In this document: piece after piece, positions 22,282 through 33,900 of the stretch
Layout of the letters: the number at the start of each line of letters is the position of its first letter
Position numbering within the stretch: the stretch's first letter is position 1
NCBI GenBank assembly: GCA_002786065.1
Contig: NHNY01000005.1
Span: forward strand, 372,001 to 436,000
Origin: Microcyclospora pomicola
Lineage: Eukaryota; Ascomycota; Dothideomycetes; Capnodiales
DNA: 64,000 nt
Reading direction: 5' to 3'
Translations under genes and position numbers: made by a program
Notes under the pieces: model-generated
What the model saw: only the letters and a program-made list of their open reading frames with translations
Database searches by the model: none
What the model was told of the DNA's origin: nothing

Positions 22282-23707
22282 GAAAAAGATCCGGAATATG
22301 GGGCAGTGTGCACAAAGACTACTTCATCCAAGCTTGTGGACGGCTTCACAAATGATTCGGGCGAGCCCACAGCGCGGCTCGAGTTCAGGAAGGTGTAGAG
22401 CAGTGCTCTTCCTCTTCAAGCCGATCAGCTTGTGTCGGAGAATGTGCATAGGGTGGTGCGCAAGGTTAGCAAGGCGTCTCAGCTTTGCCTTTACGCAATC
22501 TACGATGGGTTTTGAGAACACGGCCGAATCCAAAGGAACGGAACAGGCGATATTCTTCGCTTAGAGCCGACACCGCGCGCTGTGTGGTACCGATTCATCG
22601 TATCAGAAATTGGAGAAGAACGCGGAGAACCATGGGAACGCCACCTCGAGTATGCCAGCGTGGCAACGAGAGCAGTTCGCTCACAGTATTCATCATGGAA
22701 CGATACAGGCGAGTGTGCAGGAGATTGTGGCAGGAAACAGGTACAACTCTTTTCGGGCATCCACCATGCGAGTGCGAATTGCACCTTGGTTTTGTATCGC
22801 GCTCTTACTTAACGCATCAACGAGCGAGCATAGCATAGCATACAGGCGTTGGAAATCAGGTTCATGGTACTGGGAATTTTTGCCTTACTTAGCAGTTTGC
22901 CCGATACATAGTGTTTTCTTCTTAGCATCATACCCTCGTTCGGGATGAATCGAAACAGCAGCATGTTAGGCACTTCCGAGTTCCTTGTTGACCCAGCAAA
23001 CCCCTTCTTCTCTCTCCATCCACATTACTAGCTCATCTGCAGCTCTCTAACCCAGATCTACATCCCTACCTCCTGATCTCGCATTGATGTTCCCTGCATC
23101 AGCTACCCACATGCGCTGCACGTGAAGGCTGACGATGACTCAACTGACGTCACGCCGTCGCCTAGCAACGCCCCATCACCAAACACTCACACCCTCCCTC
23201 CACCCTGTCTGTACGCCTTTCACGCCGCCGGCGAATCGTACATCTGCCCCCTACTCCGCGGCCTCACCCCAGCTGGCAATACTGTAGTCTAGCGAAGAAT
23301 CGTCTTTCCTCGATCGGCATTCGCGCCGAACCGCGTTGCATCCAATGCACATGGCCGCCTATGCGCGGACGGGCTTCTAGTCGCTCGTCTTACAGGTCTG
23401 TGTGCTGCGCCGTTGGGCTGATGGATGATTGATGAGTTACCTCTAGCTCTTCCTTCACGCAGCAGTCAGCATTCAAGCTGCTAGGTTGTAGGGTCCGGTT
23501 AGGTCTTTCTCATCTTCTTCTCTCTATACTCGTTTGCGTTGCGCTTTATTCGCTGCGCTTTGTTCGTCCAGCTGTGCGGCGCGGCTTGTCGGCCTTTGTA
23601 GCTTATGGTAGACTCCTCTATACCACCTACAAACAGCCACCCGATTCAGAACTTGGGACTGCTGGTCGACGACTCGGAGGGCGCAAGGCGCGCAGGAGAG
23701 CAGGACG
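22282..23707. promoter_or_regulatory. long spacer and putative promoter of the SLATT gene
   Basis: The left part holds only weak open frames (such as 22485-22838). The right part has a composite AP-1/CRE site at 23136-23152 and a CT-rich stretch near 23505-23530, followed by the newly placed first exon at 23708. Confidence 0.45.
23136..23152. promoter_or_regulatory. adjacent AP-1 (TGACTCA) and CRE (TGACGTCA) sites
   Basis: The 17 bases TGACTCAACTGACGTCA hold a perfect Gcn4/CpcA-type site and, 2 bp on, a perfect palindromic Atf/CREB site. They lie about 560 bp upstream of the proposed SLATT start. Stress- or amino-acid-responsive bZIP factors would bind such sites; that link is inference. Confidence 0.45.
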
Positions 23708-24965
23708 ATGCACGAACTGCCCAAGGACCTGGACAAAAGCCTACGCTCCTGGCGTGGCAGCATCTATGGCCGTCCTAGCGATGACGCTGGCGACCTGGAG
23801 ACGGGCTGGGCTGCGGAGGATTACGACGAGAAGGATGCTGAGCGGGCGCTGCATCCGAAGAAGAGCCACATGATACTGGTATGAAGGATTTGAGTGATTG
23901 GAAATGGACAGGACGAGTAGGGAAGAGTGATGCTGACGAGTACTGGAATCGCAGCATCCCACAGCTTCACGGCAAGCTCTACATGAGGCTTACATGCAAC
24001 CGCATTCGCCGCAACAGCAGCAACAACTTCAGCACTCGTCGCGGCGAGACTTTCAAGCAGATCCTCGCCGAGTCACATACCAACCAGCTCGACTGCTAAC
24101 TTCCCCAAACGCTCCCGCCGAACGACCACCGACCGCCGACTCCAACGCCCAGGATACCGTGGCATCGTCCGGAAAGTCCATCTTCACTGCACCACCAGTC
24201 GATGACCCCGATCCCGCCGCCGACCGGCTCGCCGAGAACAACAACCCCCTCTCTTCCGCCGACTTTTACGAGCTCATGGGCATGCACGCGCCCATCTCCA
24301 AGCAGCAGAACCCGCGCGATCTGGGCATGAAGCACGGCCTGTACGCCCGCATCCACGGCTCCTTCGCCTACACGCAGACCAAGTTCCGCATCTACGACAT
24401 CCTCATATACGTCTTCCTCGTGCTCCAGCTCTTCCTCTCCGCCATGTTCATCGTCCTCGGCTCCCTCACGCGCGTCGAGTCGCACATCGCCGTCGCCGTC
24501 CTCGGCGGCATCTCCACCGTCATCGGCGGTGCCCTCGCCCTCATGAAGGGCCAGGGCCTCCCCAATCGCCTGCGGCAGACCCGCGACGCCCTCCGCAACG
24601 TCGTCTTCGAGGCCGAAGAGCTGTACTGGGATGTCGGCGCCGACCGCCACGTGTACTACCGGGACGTCAAGAAGCTCCGCGAGGACTACCTGCGTGTGCT
24701 CGAGCAGGCTCGACGCAATCACCCGGATACGTGGAATGGGACAACGCTGGGCATCGGTCAGGGGATCCGCCATACTCGGCAGTCAACGGCGGCGGCAACG
24801 GCGACGAAAAGCCCCGCGACGACATCATATGGCTGGAACTTGGCGCCTGCTGCGACGCCACTGCTTGCTCGGAACGAGAACAAGAACGGAGGTAGTCACA
24901 AAGGCTCCTCTTCCAGCCCAGCGGCCTCGAAGACCGAAACCGCGAAGCAAAAAGGGAAAGGATAG
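23708..24965 (+). CDS. SLATT-domain (fungal type) two-helix membrane protein
   Basis: The second exon encodes a SLATT_fungal domain: LGMKHGLYARIHGSFAYTQT, TM1 (ILIYVFLVLQLFLSAMFIVL, about 205-224), TM2 (IAVAVLGGISTVIGGALALM, about 235-254), then GLPNRLRQTRDALRNVVFEA and a long amphipathic helix. In bacteria, SLATT proteins are proposed membrane-pore effectors of nucleotide-sensing conflict systems; fungal members are uncharacterised. I propose a first exon at 23708-23878 (MHELPKDLDKSLRSWRGS, then DLETGWAAEDYDEKDAERAL). Its codons are rich in G/C at third positions and it follows an in-frame TAG. An intron at 23879-23954 (GTATGA, branch CTGAC, acceptor GCAG) joins in frame, giving 393 residues. 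Without that exon, the start would be the ATG at 23994 (323 residues). The stretch between the first exon and the domain is Gln/Pro-rich, and the tail is Ser/Lys-rich and low-complexity. Confidence 0.78.
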
Positions 24966-25525
24966 CAGGGACACAAAGTCTGCCGGTCAACGATCTCATT
25001 TACCATGATACGGCGTCTTATGAAAAGGAGAAATTGCATATCCTCAATCGGTAGGCTGTGGCATCTTCACCATACCTTGCGTGTGAGTATGCCTCATGCG
25101 ATCAGCAGTCACGGAACAATGAAGCACGGAATGGAATGTATGATAGATACGGCATGGAAATGGAAATGAAAAAGGAATGAAGAGAGATGGCACTGGAAAG
25201 ATCAGGAAGTTGTTATTTATACCCCACCCACCGAACTTGATATTTGAGGTTTGAGATCTGAGAGAGGAGACTTTTGAGATCATTTGGATTTATCGGTGTC
25301 TGCGTTGGGAGTATTGGATATAGTGTCTTGAGGAGGTTTCCGGATCTTGTTGCCGAGATTGATAAACGCTTTGTCGGTCAAAAGGCCTTCAGTCAGATAA
25401 AGTATGGGAAGTGTGAGTATAGGAGCACGAGAAAGCGGAACATCTGGAATGACACAGACTTGAAGCCTTGAAATGGTGCTGTACATGTATGTATCAGGCA
25501 GCTTGACGCTGGCGCATTCCAATGC
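24966..25525. other. convergent 3' region between the SLATT gene and RAD57
   Basis: This holds AT-rich and purine-rich sequence with no recognisable gene. Both neighbours end into it. Confidence 0.5.
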
Positions 25526-26866
25526 TCATGACGTGACCGGCCTCTCTTCGTCGACCTGCGTCCTTGACTCTCGTACGCTGCGCACCCCACCCTCCCAGAT
25601 CTCATACTCCGTCACGCTTTCCTTCGCCCACGAGCAGAAGACGATTTTACACGTGCGCTTCCAGCTTGAGATGCTGACTTCGCCGTCGTGCATACGTTGA
25701 TACGAGGCGGGTTCACGCAGCAGGGCGATGCGAGCTGCCAGTTGATTAGCCCAGACCAGGCCGAGGCTAGGGGTCTTATGGTTGCTGGATGTGTTGGTCC
25801 GGTCGTCACCCCAGCCGCTGAAGAAGAGTTGCTGGTGGTCGAGCGCAAGCGGATCATCGGTCGATAGTAGTGTGGCGGTAGGCGCAGAGGGAATTGCAGC
25901 TGGCATGGCCTGTGGGGATCCTGGTCGAGACCGGTGGTGACTCTGCTGACTTGCTAGCACGGCTAAGTTCGTAGGCTCGATGGTCGCGAAGCGGTCGGCG
26001 ATCTGGTTAGCGACGACTATGGCGATGTTGTGCTTTTGTGCTAGACCGCGCAAGAGGGCACCGATTTGTGAGAGTTGATGATTCCGACGTGCAAGTGATT
26101 CGGGGCCTTTCTGTGTGGCGCTCTTGCCAAATTCAGGCCGGTAGTTGGCGGCGATACTGTCCACCACGATCAGACCGACATCGTGTCGCTTAATGGCTAC
26201 TGGGACTTGGTAGCGTAAGATATGCTCCTGCGCCTCCAGGTCATGGACGTGCGTGCTTTGGACTCGCTCAAGAGAAGGCTTGCAGTCGTCGGGCAGGGCA
26301 CTGAGCTTCGGATGAGAAGTCAAGATCTTGGACAGTCTAGTCGTCTGGAGTGGCGCTTCTGTCGATATGTACAGCGCTGATTTGCCTGGCCGATCGGACT
26401 TGGTTATTTGAACGGACAACAAGAGTGTCAACAGAAATTGCGTCTTGCCCGCAGCGCTAATCACTCGTGTTAGGCCAGTCGTGAACCCAGTTATGAAATG
26501 AATCACTTACCTCTCACCCACGAACTCGGTCAGACATCCAGCGCCTATACCACCTCCTAAGGCGATATCAAGGTCGTCATCGAGTGTGCTGATGGTCGTC
26601 CATCGATTGACCAGATCTGGTCCCGTGATGGACGGCGACGCAGGTGAATCAGCCAAAGTATTCGGGTGTCGGTCGTGTAAGACATCCAGCAGCGCTTCTA
26701 CCAATTTCTTCACCTCTCCTGATGGCACCTGGGCCCGTTTCGCAATATCGAGTGCATCCAAGGTAAGCAGATCTGCTGTTGACACCTGAGCCCGCTCCAG
26801 AGATGGCAGGATATGGGTGAATGGCTTGAGGTCAAAGTCAGGGAGGACGGTCAGCAGATTGGTCAT
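25526..26866 (-). CDS. RAD57: RAD57-like RecA-family recombination mediator
   Basis: This RAD51 paralogue helps RAD51 filament assembly in homologous recombination repair in the nucleus. Exon 1 (26866-26511) gives a helix-hairpin-like N-terminus and ends TEFVGES. The intron at 26457-26510 (GTAAGT...GATTAG, 54 nt) interrupts Walker A, which reads GESAAGKTQ after splicing (about residues 117-125). Walker B follows as GLIVVDSIAANYRPEF, then SQIGALLRGLAQKHNIAIVV and ANQIADRF, the family's core strands. Total length is 428 residues, close to the yeast 460. The sequence SLGLVWANQLAARI near the C-terminus is also shared with RAD57/XRCC3. XRCC3 is the nearest alternative, but fungal RAD57 fits the ends better. 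Confidence 0.88.
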
Positions 26867-27816
26867 CTGGAGCCAGCATCATCGCATGTGATGCTTCGTT
26901 CGGTCCAGCGCGTCTGTCCGTTTCCAATAGGGTGGTGTCCGATAATTCGACGGCAGTTTCTAGGTGCCACTCAAGCATGGCAGGCGTTGTGGAATGTGGC
27001 AGTGTCATGTGGCTCGGGCGGTCGAGAGCGAGCCCTTCCGTCCGACCGACCGACGTTGCGAGTTCCAACGTCATGTCTTGACATGAGTGCGTCACGCTTC
27101 TAGACTGCAGAGCACAATTCTATCCTCGGTATTGTGCTCGTTGATGTAGGAACCCATTATCGTCAAAGTATCTGTCTCGCCGCATATCACAAACAATCAA
27201 ATATCACTTCATACAGCAGCTTCGTTGAGTTTCTTTGACAAATCGCCTGACTTGCGACTCGACAACAACATATTTTGACTACATATATCTCGCATTATCT
27301 CCACTTCACTATCTCCAACATTCTAGCATTACCTAGACAGTGCAGCCTATTGCAGTCGGTGTCTCTTCCTCTTGTCCGGGAAATTCTTCCAGGATCCGGT
27401 CAGAAGTCTCATGGTCCAGAGGCTTGAATTGGTCGAAACCGGCGCCACATAGCTTCTACATACCAGAAAACGCAGGTCAGTCAGCTCTAACTTCCAGTAC
27501 CAATGCCATTACTTGATCTGCTCTCGGTGCAGCGGCATGAGAACCTACCCTGCATCACATACAATGACCATGCCCGCCCCTGTATCTCACTACCGAGGGG
27601 TGCGCCTGGCTCCATCTCTTATTACTTTACCTCGTTGGATGGAGCATACAGCTTTCATTATCCACATCGATCATGAGGCTTCACACTGAGTGACTTCTCA
27701 ATGCTTCGGTACTTCAATCAAGGTTGTCATTACTTTTTCCGAACCACATTGCGTGGTTTGTCAATAGCTACGCTCATATCGCTGTTGCATTGCTAGAACC
27801 ATTACTTATACGTACA
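26867..27816. promoter_or_regulatory. divergent upstream region of RAD57 and YAT2
   Basis: I recognise no gene. The right half (27360-27816) contains several short upstream ATG frames and may be leader sequence of the carnitine acetyltransferase gene. Confidence 0.45.
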
Positions 27817-30440
27817 ATGTCTCCAGTAACAGCCTTTGGCTCCATCAACGAGAAGCTCGCTTCGGCTGCTCGCAAAAACTCCATCGTCATGTCGAGCCGA
27901 TCTGAGGCTAATGCCAAGGAGGTAACCCAAAGCTATTCCAAAGATTCACTTGAGCCGATCAGGTCAGATGTCCAATCAAAGCAGAAACCGGGTGTCACAT
28001 TCGCTGCTCAAGACAAGCTCCCGAAACTTCCCATTCCGGATCTTGAAACTACTTGCCGAAGATTCCTAGCCTCTGTTGATCCATTGCAGACTGCGAGAGA
28101 GCACAGAGATTCCGAAAGAGCGGTGGAAGAGTTTCTTCGGAACGATGGTCCAATGCTTCAAGAAAAGCTGAAGAAGTATGCTACTGGACAAAGTAGTTAT
28201 ATCGAGCAGTTTTGTGAGTTGGGCAGAACACGAGCCTCGCAATGGCAGGAAGGACTAACTTGTGCAACAGGGTATGATTCGTATCTCAATTATGATAACC
28301 CAGTTGTTCTGAACCTCAATCCCTTCTTTCTACTTGAAGATGATCCAACTCCGGCAAGAAACGACCAGAACACTCGCGCCGCATCGCTTGTTGTATCATC
28401 TCTCTCCTTCGTACGTGCAGTACGAAAGGAAGAGCTACCACCAGATATGCTCCGAGGTCAGCCTTTGTGCATGTATCAGTATTCACGGATGTTTGGTACT
28501 GCTCGGATCCCCACGGACAACGGGTGTCACATTGGCCAAGACCCAACCTCTAAGCATATCGTGGTTCTGTGTCGTGGACAATTCTACTGGTTCGACGTCA
28601 TGGATGAGAATCACGACCTTATAATGACGGAAAAGGATGTTGCTTTGAATCTGCAGACCATCGTTGAGGACGCCGAGCAACTATCAATCAGTGAAGCTGC
28701 GAAAGGCGCAGTCGGCGTTCTGAGTACAGAAAACCGCAAGATCTGGTCTGGACTACGAGATCTTATCGGCAGAGATGAGGGATCCAACAACGCAGACTGC
28801 CTGAGCATTGTCGACTCAGCACTCTTCATCCTGTGTCTGGACTACACCGAACCACAAAGCAGCGCAGAACTATGTGGGAACATGCTCTGTGGTACAAACA
28901 AGATTGAGAAGGGTGTACAAGTCGGTACCTGCACCAATCGTTGGTACGACAAGTTACAGATCATTGTCTGCAAGAACGGTAGTGCCGGGATAAATTTTGA
29001 GCACACTGGTGTCGATGGCCACACAGTACTCAGATTTGCATCGGATGTGTATACTGATACTATATTACGCTTCGCTCGTAGTATTAATGGTCTAGCACCA
29101 TCACTGTGGGCATCGAACTCTCCTGATCCTGCCAAAAGAGACCCGAAGAGTTTTGGCGAGGTCAACACCACGCCTCATAAGTTGGAGTGGGACATGGTAC
29201 CCGAACTTGCCACATCCTTGCGCTTCGCTGAGACCAGACTGGCCGACCTCATCCAGCAGAATGAGTTCCAGACTCTGGAGTTTGGTGCGTATGGCAAAAA
29301 CTTCATCACGTCTATGGGATTCTCTCCGGATGCTTTCGTACAAATGGCATTCCAGGCTGCCTACTATGGTATGTACGGACGGATGGAAAGTGTTTATGAG
29401 CCAGCCATGACGAAGGTGTATTTCCACGGCCGTACTGAAGCCATTCGATCCGTCACACAAGAGAGCAGTGATTTCACCCGCATATTTTGGGGGGAGAATC
29501 CAGCTTCGCAAAAGGTCGACGCTCTTCGAAAGGCGTGTGAGAAACATACAGCACTGACGAAGGAGTGCTCCAAAGCCGAAGGTGCAGACCGCCATCTCTA
29601 TGCCCTTATGTGTGTTTGGCAACGATCCGTTGACGGCGAAGCTGTGGACGGCGAACAAGCCAGCACCAATGGCTTTAGCAGTCCTGATGACGAGCCCAGT
29701 AGCCGCATCTCATCTCCGAACCAGGGAAGTGTCATGAGCGACGATGACAGCCCAACTTCGAGCCAAAGCCCTCCCCGGCAGCACCCAGTCATGCCCGCCA
29801 TTTTCGCTGATGCCGGCTTCGATCGTTTGAACAATACGATTCTCTCTACCTCGAACTGTGGCAATCCCTCGCTCCGTCATTTCGGATTTGGTCCCACTTC
29901 CGGCGAAGGGTTCGGAATCGGCTATATCATAAAGGAAGGCTCCATCTCCATTTGCGCCAGCTCGAAACACCGTCAGACCCAACGCTACATCGACGCGCTC
30001 GAAAACTACTTCTTGGAGATCCGGAAATTACTTCGGCAGACTCAGCGCAAGGGCACAGGGAACGACAAACAAGCCTCTCGTGCACGCGAGGCAGAGGAGT
30101 CCCGTCCGAAAGGCACACGTCTGAAGAGTCGTGGCCGGATGGTTGTAGGTGTCGACGTAGCCGGGAACAAGTCCACTAATGATGAGAGTGGAGTCACCAG
30201 TGAAGATGACGATGACCTTGGAGGATGTAAGTCTGATCCCGTGAAATTTATGCTCCGCCTCGTTCCAGTGATTCTTACCAATGCTGACGTATCTCTTTTC
30301 GCTCTGCACCAGACGGTTTCTTCGACGCAGGCATGCTACTGCAAGCTCTCAAGGCCAAAGAAGAGGGCGAGACGCGCACGAGCGAGAAAGTCGTGCAGCG
30401 GCGCGAGATTGGAAAGAAACTCCGGCTGATGGAGTACTGA
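27817..30440 (+). CDS. YAT2: Carnitine O-acetyltransferase (YAT2-type)
   Basis: The enzyme exchanges acetyl groups between CoA and carnitine, so that acetyl units can move between cytosol, peroxisomes and mitochondria during growth on acetate, ethanol or fatty acids. The catalytic base is His396 in FEHTGVDGHTVLRF. KLPIPDLETTCRRFL opens the domain, and the carnitine-site region FVQMAFQAAYYGMYGRMES, then VYFHGRTEAIRSVT, is clear. A low-complexity acidic/Ser insert (about 610-655) separates this from the last catalytic strand block LNNTILSTSNCGNPSLRHFG. One intron, 30227-30312 (GTAAGT...CACCAG, branch CTGAC), leads to the conserved end GGYGFFDAGMLLQALKAKEE. Length is 845 residues, long like yeast YAT2 (923) and unlike CAT2. 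There is no PTS1 or clear presequence, so cytosolic location is likely. The start is the first ATG; the frame opens at a TTG at 27724. Confidence 0.9.
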
Positions 30441-30933
30441 CCCATTCTACTTGTGAGGTAGAAACCTATACTTTGGCGTCTATGCCAGATCTGGATGGTG
30501 GAAGGCAGCTTTGTTGGTACATAATGCGCATCCTCTGCCGTCCCCTACGATGAAACTATAAACCATTCACAATCCAATCTCTCGAATTGTACACAAGGGA
30601 GCTTGCTTCCTGATATGCCAACGGACGTAAGAAGTCTAGAAAGTGAAACAACGGCTACAGTCGAAAGGTGGGAAAATCACGCTGGTGAGAGCAGAGCTCC
30701 ATCTGCCAGCGATGAATCTCCAATGTATTAAATATATACATAATCGTACATGCTTCTCCTCCCATTAATAGATTTAGACAACATATCCTGGGCAGTCGCC
30801 CTCTGTGAGCGAAGAGGTCTTGGAAGAGCTCGTATACAGCCGAGCCCAGCACTGATGACTCAAACGTCCTGCCAAGCATACCATGAAGTAATAACACAGT
30901 TGTTGACTGCGCAAGCCGTAACGCTCAGCTTTC
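30441..30933. other. convergent 3' region between YAT2 and SEC16
   Basis: No gene is seen. Two genes end here tail to tail, and AT-rich segments near 30555 and 30730 could serve in 3' end formation. Confidence 0.5.
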
Positions 30934-33900
30934 TTACTTTCCAGCCATGACATCGACATATCTGCCACCCTTCTTCTTGCCCTTGACCGTTCCACCGGCC
31001 TTTCGACCTGTGCCGGGTGCGCCGAGTAGGTCGTCAAGACTGCTTGCATTGCTCATGCCGGTACCGGGCCTGCTTGGTGGCGCATGGGATGTCAGGGGCG
31101 GTGCAGAATCGCCATTCGCAAGCACGCCGGAGGGATCAAATGAAGCAGGAGTTCCGGCCCGTGAAGGTGGTCCCGAACCTGGAATATTTGGTCCAGAGCT
31201 GGACGTCGAAGGTCTGATTCCCATAGGAGGTGGCATGCCGGAGGCACTAGCAACCCGTGAAGGGACGCCGCTTGATGGTGGACCCATGCTAGCACTTGTG
31301 ACTCGACTCGGTGGTCCAGCGCGCGGGGGTGGTGGCGTTGGCGAAGTAGCTGTCGCCGTTTCAGCACCTCCTTTCTTGTTGACCCACTTTTTCAGAGTTT
31401 CGTCGTATACGAAGGAACTCTGATCTCCCAATTTAGCGCGAATAGGACCAGGACCAGCAGCGGCATCTTTCTTGAACCAGCCTCCGAACCAACTACCCTT
31501 ACTGTCGGGACCAGTGTTTTCGCGTGACGCATCAGCTTCGGCAGCCTTTCGGAAGGCCTCATCCGCTTCACGGTCAGCCTGCGCCTTTTTCAACGCGGCT
31601 GCTTGTTGGATCAGACGGTCGTCATCGTCATCGTCGAGATCCATGATGCCCTTCTTCTTCATCTTGGGGGCATCTTCCGGTGACTCCGGTTCCGGTTCAT
31701 AGGGCTGATATGTTGTTGTAGGCGGCTCATAACCATAGCCAGCAGTTGGAGCTTCATAGGCGCCATTTGCAGGTGGAGCATACCCATTGACCACTCCATC
31801 GCTCGGGCCTTCCTCGTTGGGTATGCCACTGCTGTAATCAGATTGCGGCACAGGCGGCGTAAAATTGTAAGGGCTGACATCGGTATGTGCAGGTTTCGGC
31901 TCGTAGCTGTCCTCGGCGTCAGGATCATGCGCCGAGCCTCTTCTGGATGAGCTACTATACGTATAGCCATAAGATGAGGCGGCATTGGCATGCATTGGCG
32001 CTACTTGCTGACCTTCGATCGATGGTACTCCCGTGTCGCTGGCCACTCCGACTAGGCTTGTCGAATCCTGCAAAGTGTATGATGCTGCGCTGGGCGACTC
32101 ATGAGGAGCATACTTCGACGTAGAGCGACTTGGTAGAGGTCGTGACTCTGAAACTTGAGATTGCGTACCATAAGGCGCATACCTGCTCGTCGCAGCTATT
32201 GGCGCATAAGGATTTGATGGCTGCGCGAACGCAGCAGATGGTGTGGTCCCTTGAGCAATCATGCTACCCGCCATTGGATTGTACAGTTCTGCATTCGAAG
32301 TAGTGCGGCTGATAGGTGGAGTGCCACTGTTAACCCCACCGAACGGTGTACCGATTTGATCATTGCCTGAACCCGAGCCGCTTGCTTGTGCGTCGTCATC
32401 TCCACTCACGAACTTGGTGAACCAGCTGGCAGCACCTGAGGATGCTTTATTCATGACTTCCTTACGGAATATGCTGCTAGAGCCCTTGCCGTCGTGTGGT
32501 GATTGAGCCAAGAATGCTGACAAGTCTGACACTGCTTGAGTGAATACCGGATGGTAGTACTGACTTGGCCTTGTCGTTGAGGTGTAAGCACTTGTGATGT
32601 GACTGCAATACTGCTGCGCTTTCGTCTTGAAGCCATGCGCAGCTAGCTGCTGAGCATGGACGAGCTTGAATGACTGCAAATGCGGCACATATGCTACAGA
32701 TGTAGAAGGCACAGAGAGCGAGGAGGACCATTCGTATATCTCGGTGAGTATGATGCTGTCCAGATCGCCACCTAAAGGCTCCTCCGAGGCCTGGTGGTTG
32801 GCGCCAAGTAACGCAAAATGTGTCTCTGGATCGTCCGCACCACTATGCTTGACTGACAGACGTGCGAAAAGGTAGCAAGTGTGTGCTGCTTCGACACGAC
32901 CATAGCTGGCTAGCAATTTGCCGAGTGAGATGAGACTCTGTGCATCGTTCCCAGTACGATTGCCCACAACGAGTCCCAGTGTCTCGCGCCATTGGTCGAG
33001 ACCCTCAAGAGGATTTCCGGACACTGTTCCGTTGGTTTTGCTGATCATCTGAAAACCTGCCCGCGCGGACGGCGGGACGAGTTCGTCTACACATTCCTCC
33101 GAATTGCCAGCGAAGATCTGATACAGAGCAGCCATACTTCGCGCATCACTTCCAGCGCTCTGAACCTGCGATCGCACAAAGGACTGAATGACTTGTTTCC
33201 AGATCTCAGGTCCCAATGTGGAAGCGATTAGCATCGCGTGGCCCCATAGTTTCTTCTCTTCCGCTAGCCAAACAGCGCGATCGCGATCACCTTCTAGCAA
33301 GGCAGCACGTATTTGGAAGATGATTTGCTTGTCGACAGGCTCTGTCTGTATTGTAGCGGATAGTAGAGTCTGTTGTTCCACAGTTGAGGCCACTTCAATA
33401 GAATTGGGCAGTAGAATTCTCCGTACTGCGGCCGAAAGTTCTGGCTTACCCTCCAATGCACCATCATGTTCCACGAGAATCTTGACAATTTTCCACAGTA
33501 TAACTTTCTCTTCCACTCGCTTCCGGGAGCTGGGTTCAATGTTGAAGTCAAGTCGCGAGGCCTCATAGCTCCGTTCCAAATCTTCGATTTTACCAGTAAG
33601 CCAGGCGAGCACTTCTTTCTTCCTGCCTTTACTGCGCGCAGCAAGTGGGCCCGGAAATTCGGCGTTCCTAGCATCCATTGCGAGGAAAGCGGAAGCATCT
33701 TGTAGACTAATTGACCCCGGTGTGCATCTAATAGCAGGAATTGCGTGGCCAGCAGCATAGAATGGTGTTTGTTGCGGCAGACTGGATAGGATTGCGCCAC
33801 TCGCGGTCCAACTGAAGATGGGATGTCCCTGCCATCGTTTCAGTGGATCTTGACTCTGCTCATCTTGAGGGACGGCGAAAGATAGCTCTCTTGAGAACTG

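Noticed and set aside
23574-23873. 99-codon Arg-rich plus-strand frame over the proposed SLATT first exon
   Set aside because: The overlapping frame at 23708-23878 has better codon character and joins in phase to the SLATT exon.
24096-24773. 225-codon minus-strand open frame
   Set aside because: It is antisense to the SLATT domain exon; its Glu/Asp/Gly-rich composition is a mirror artefact.
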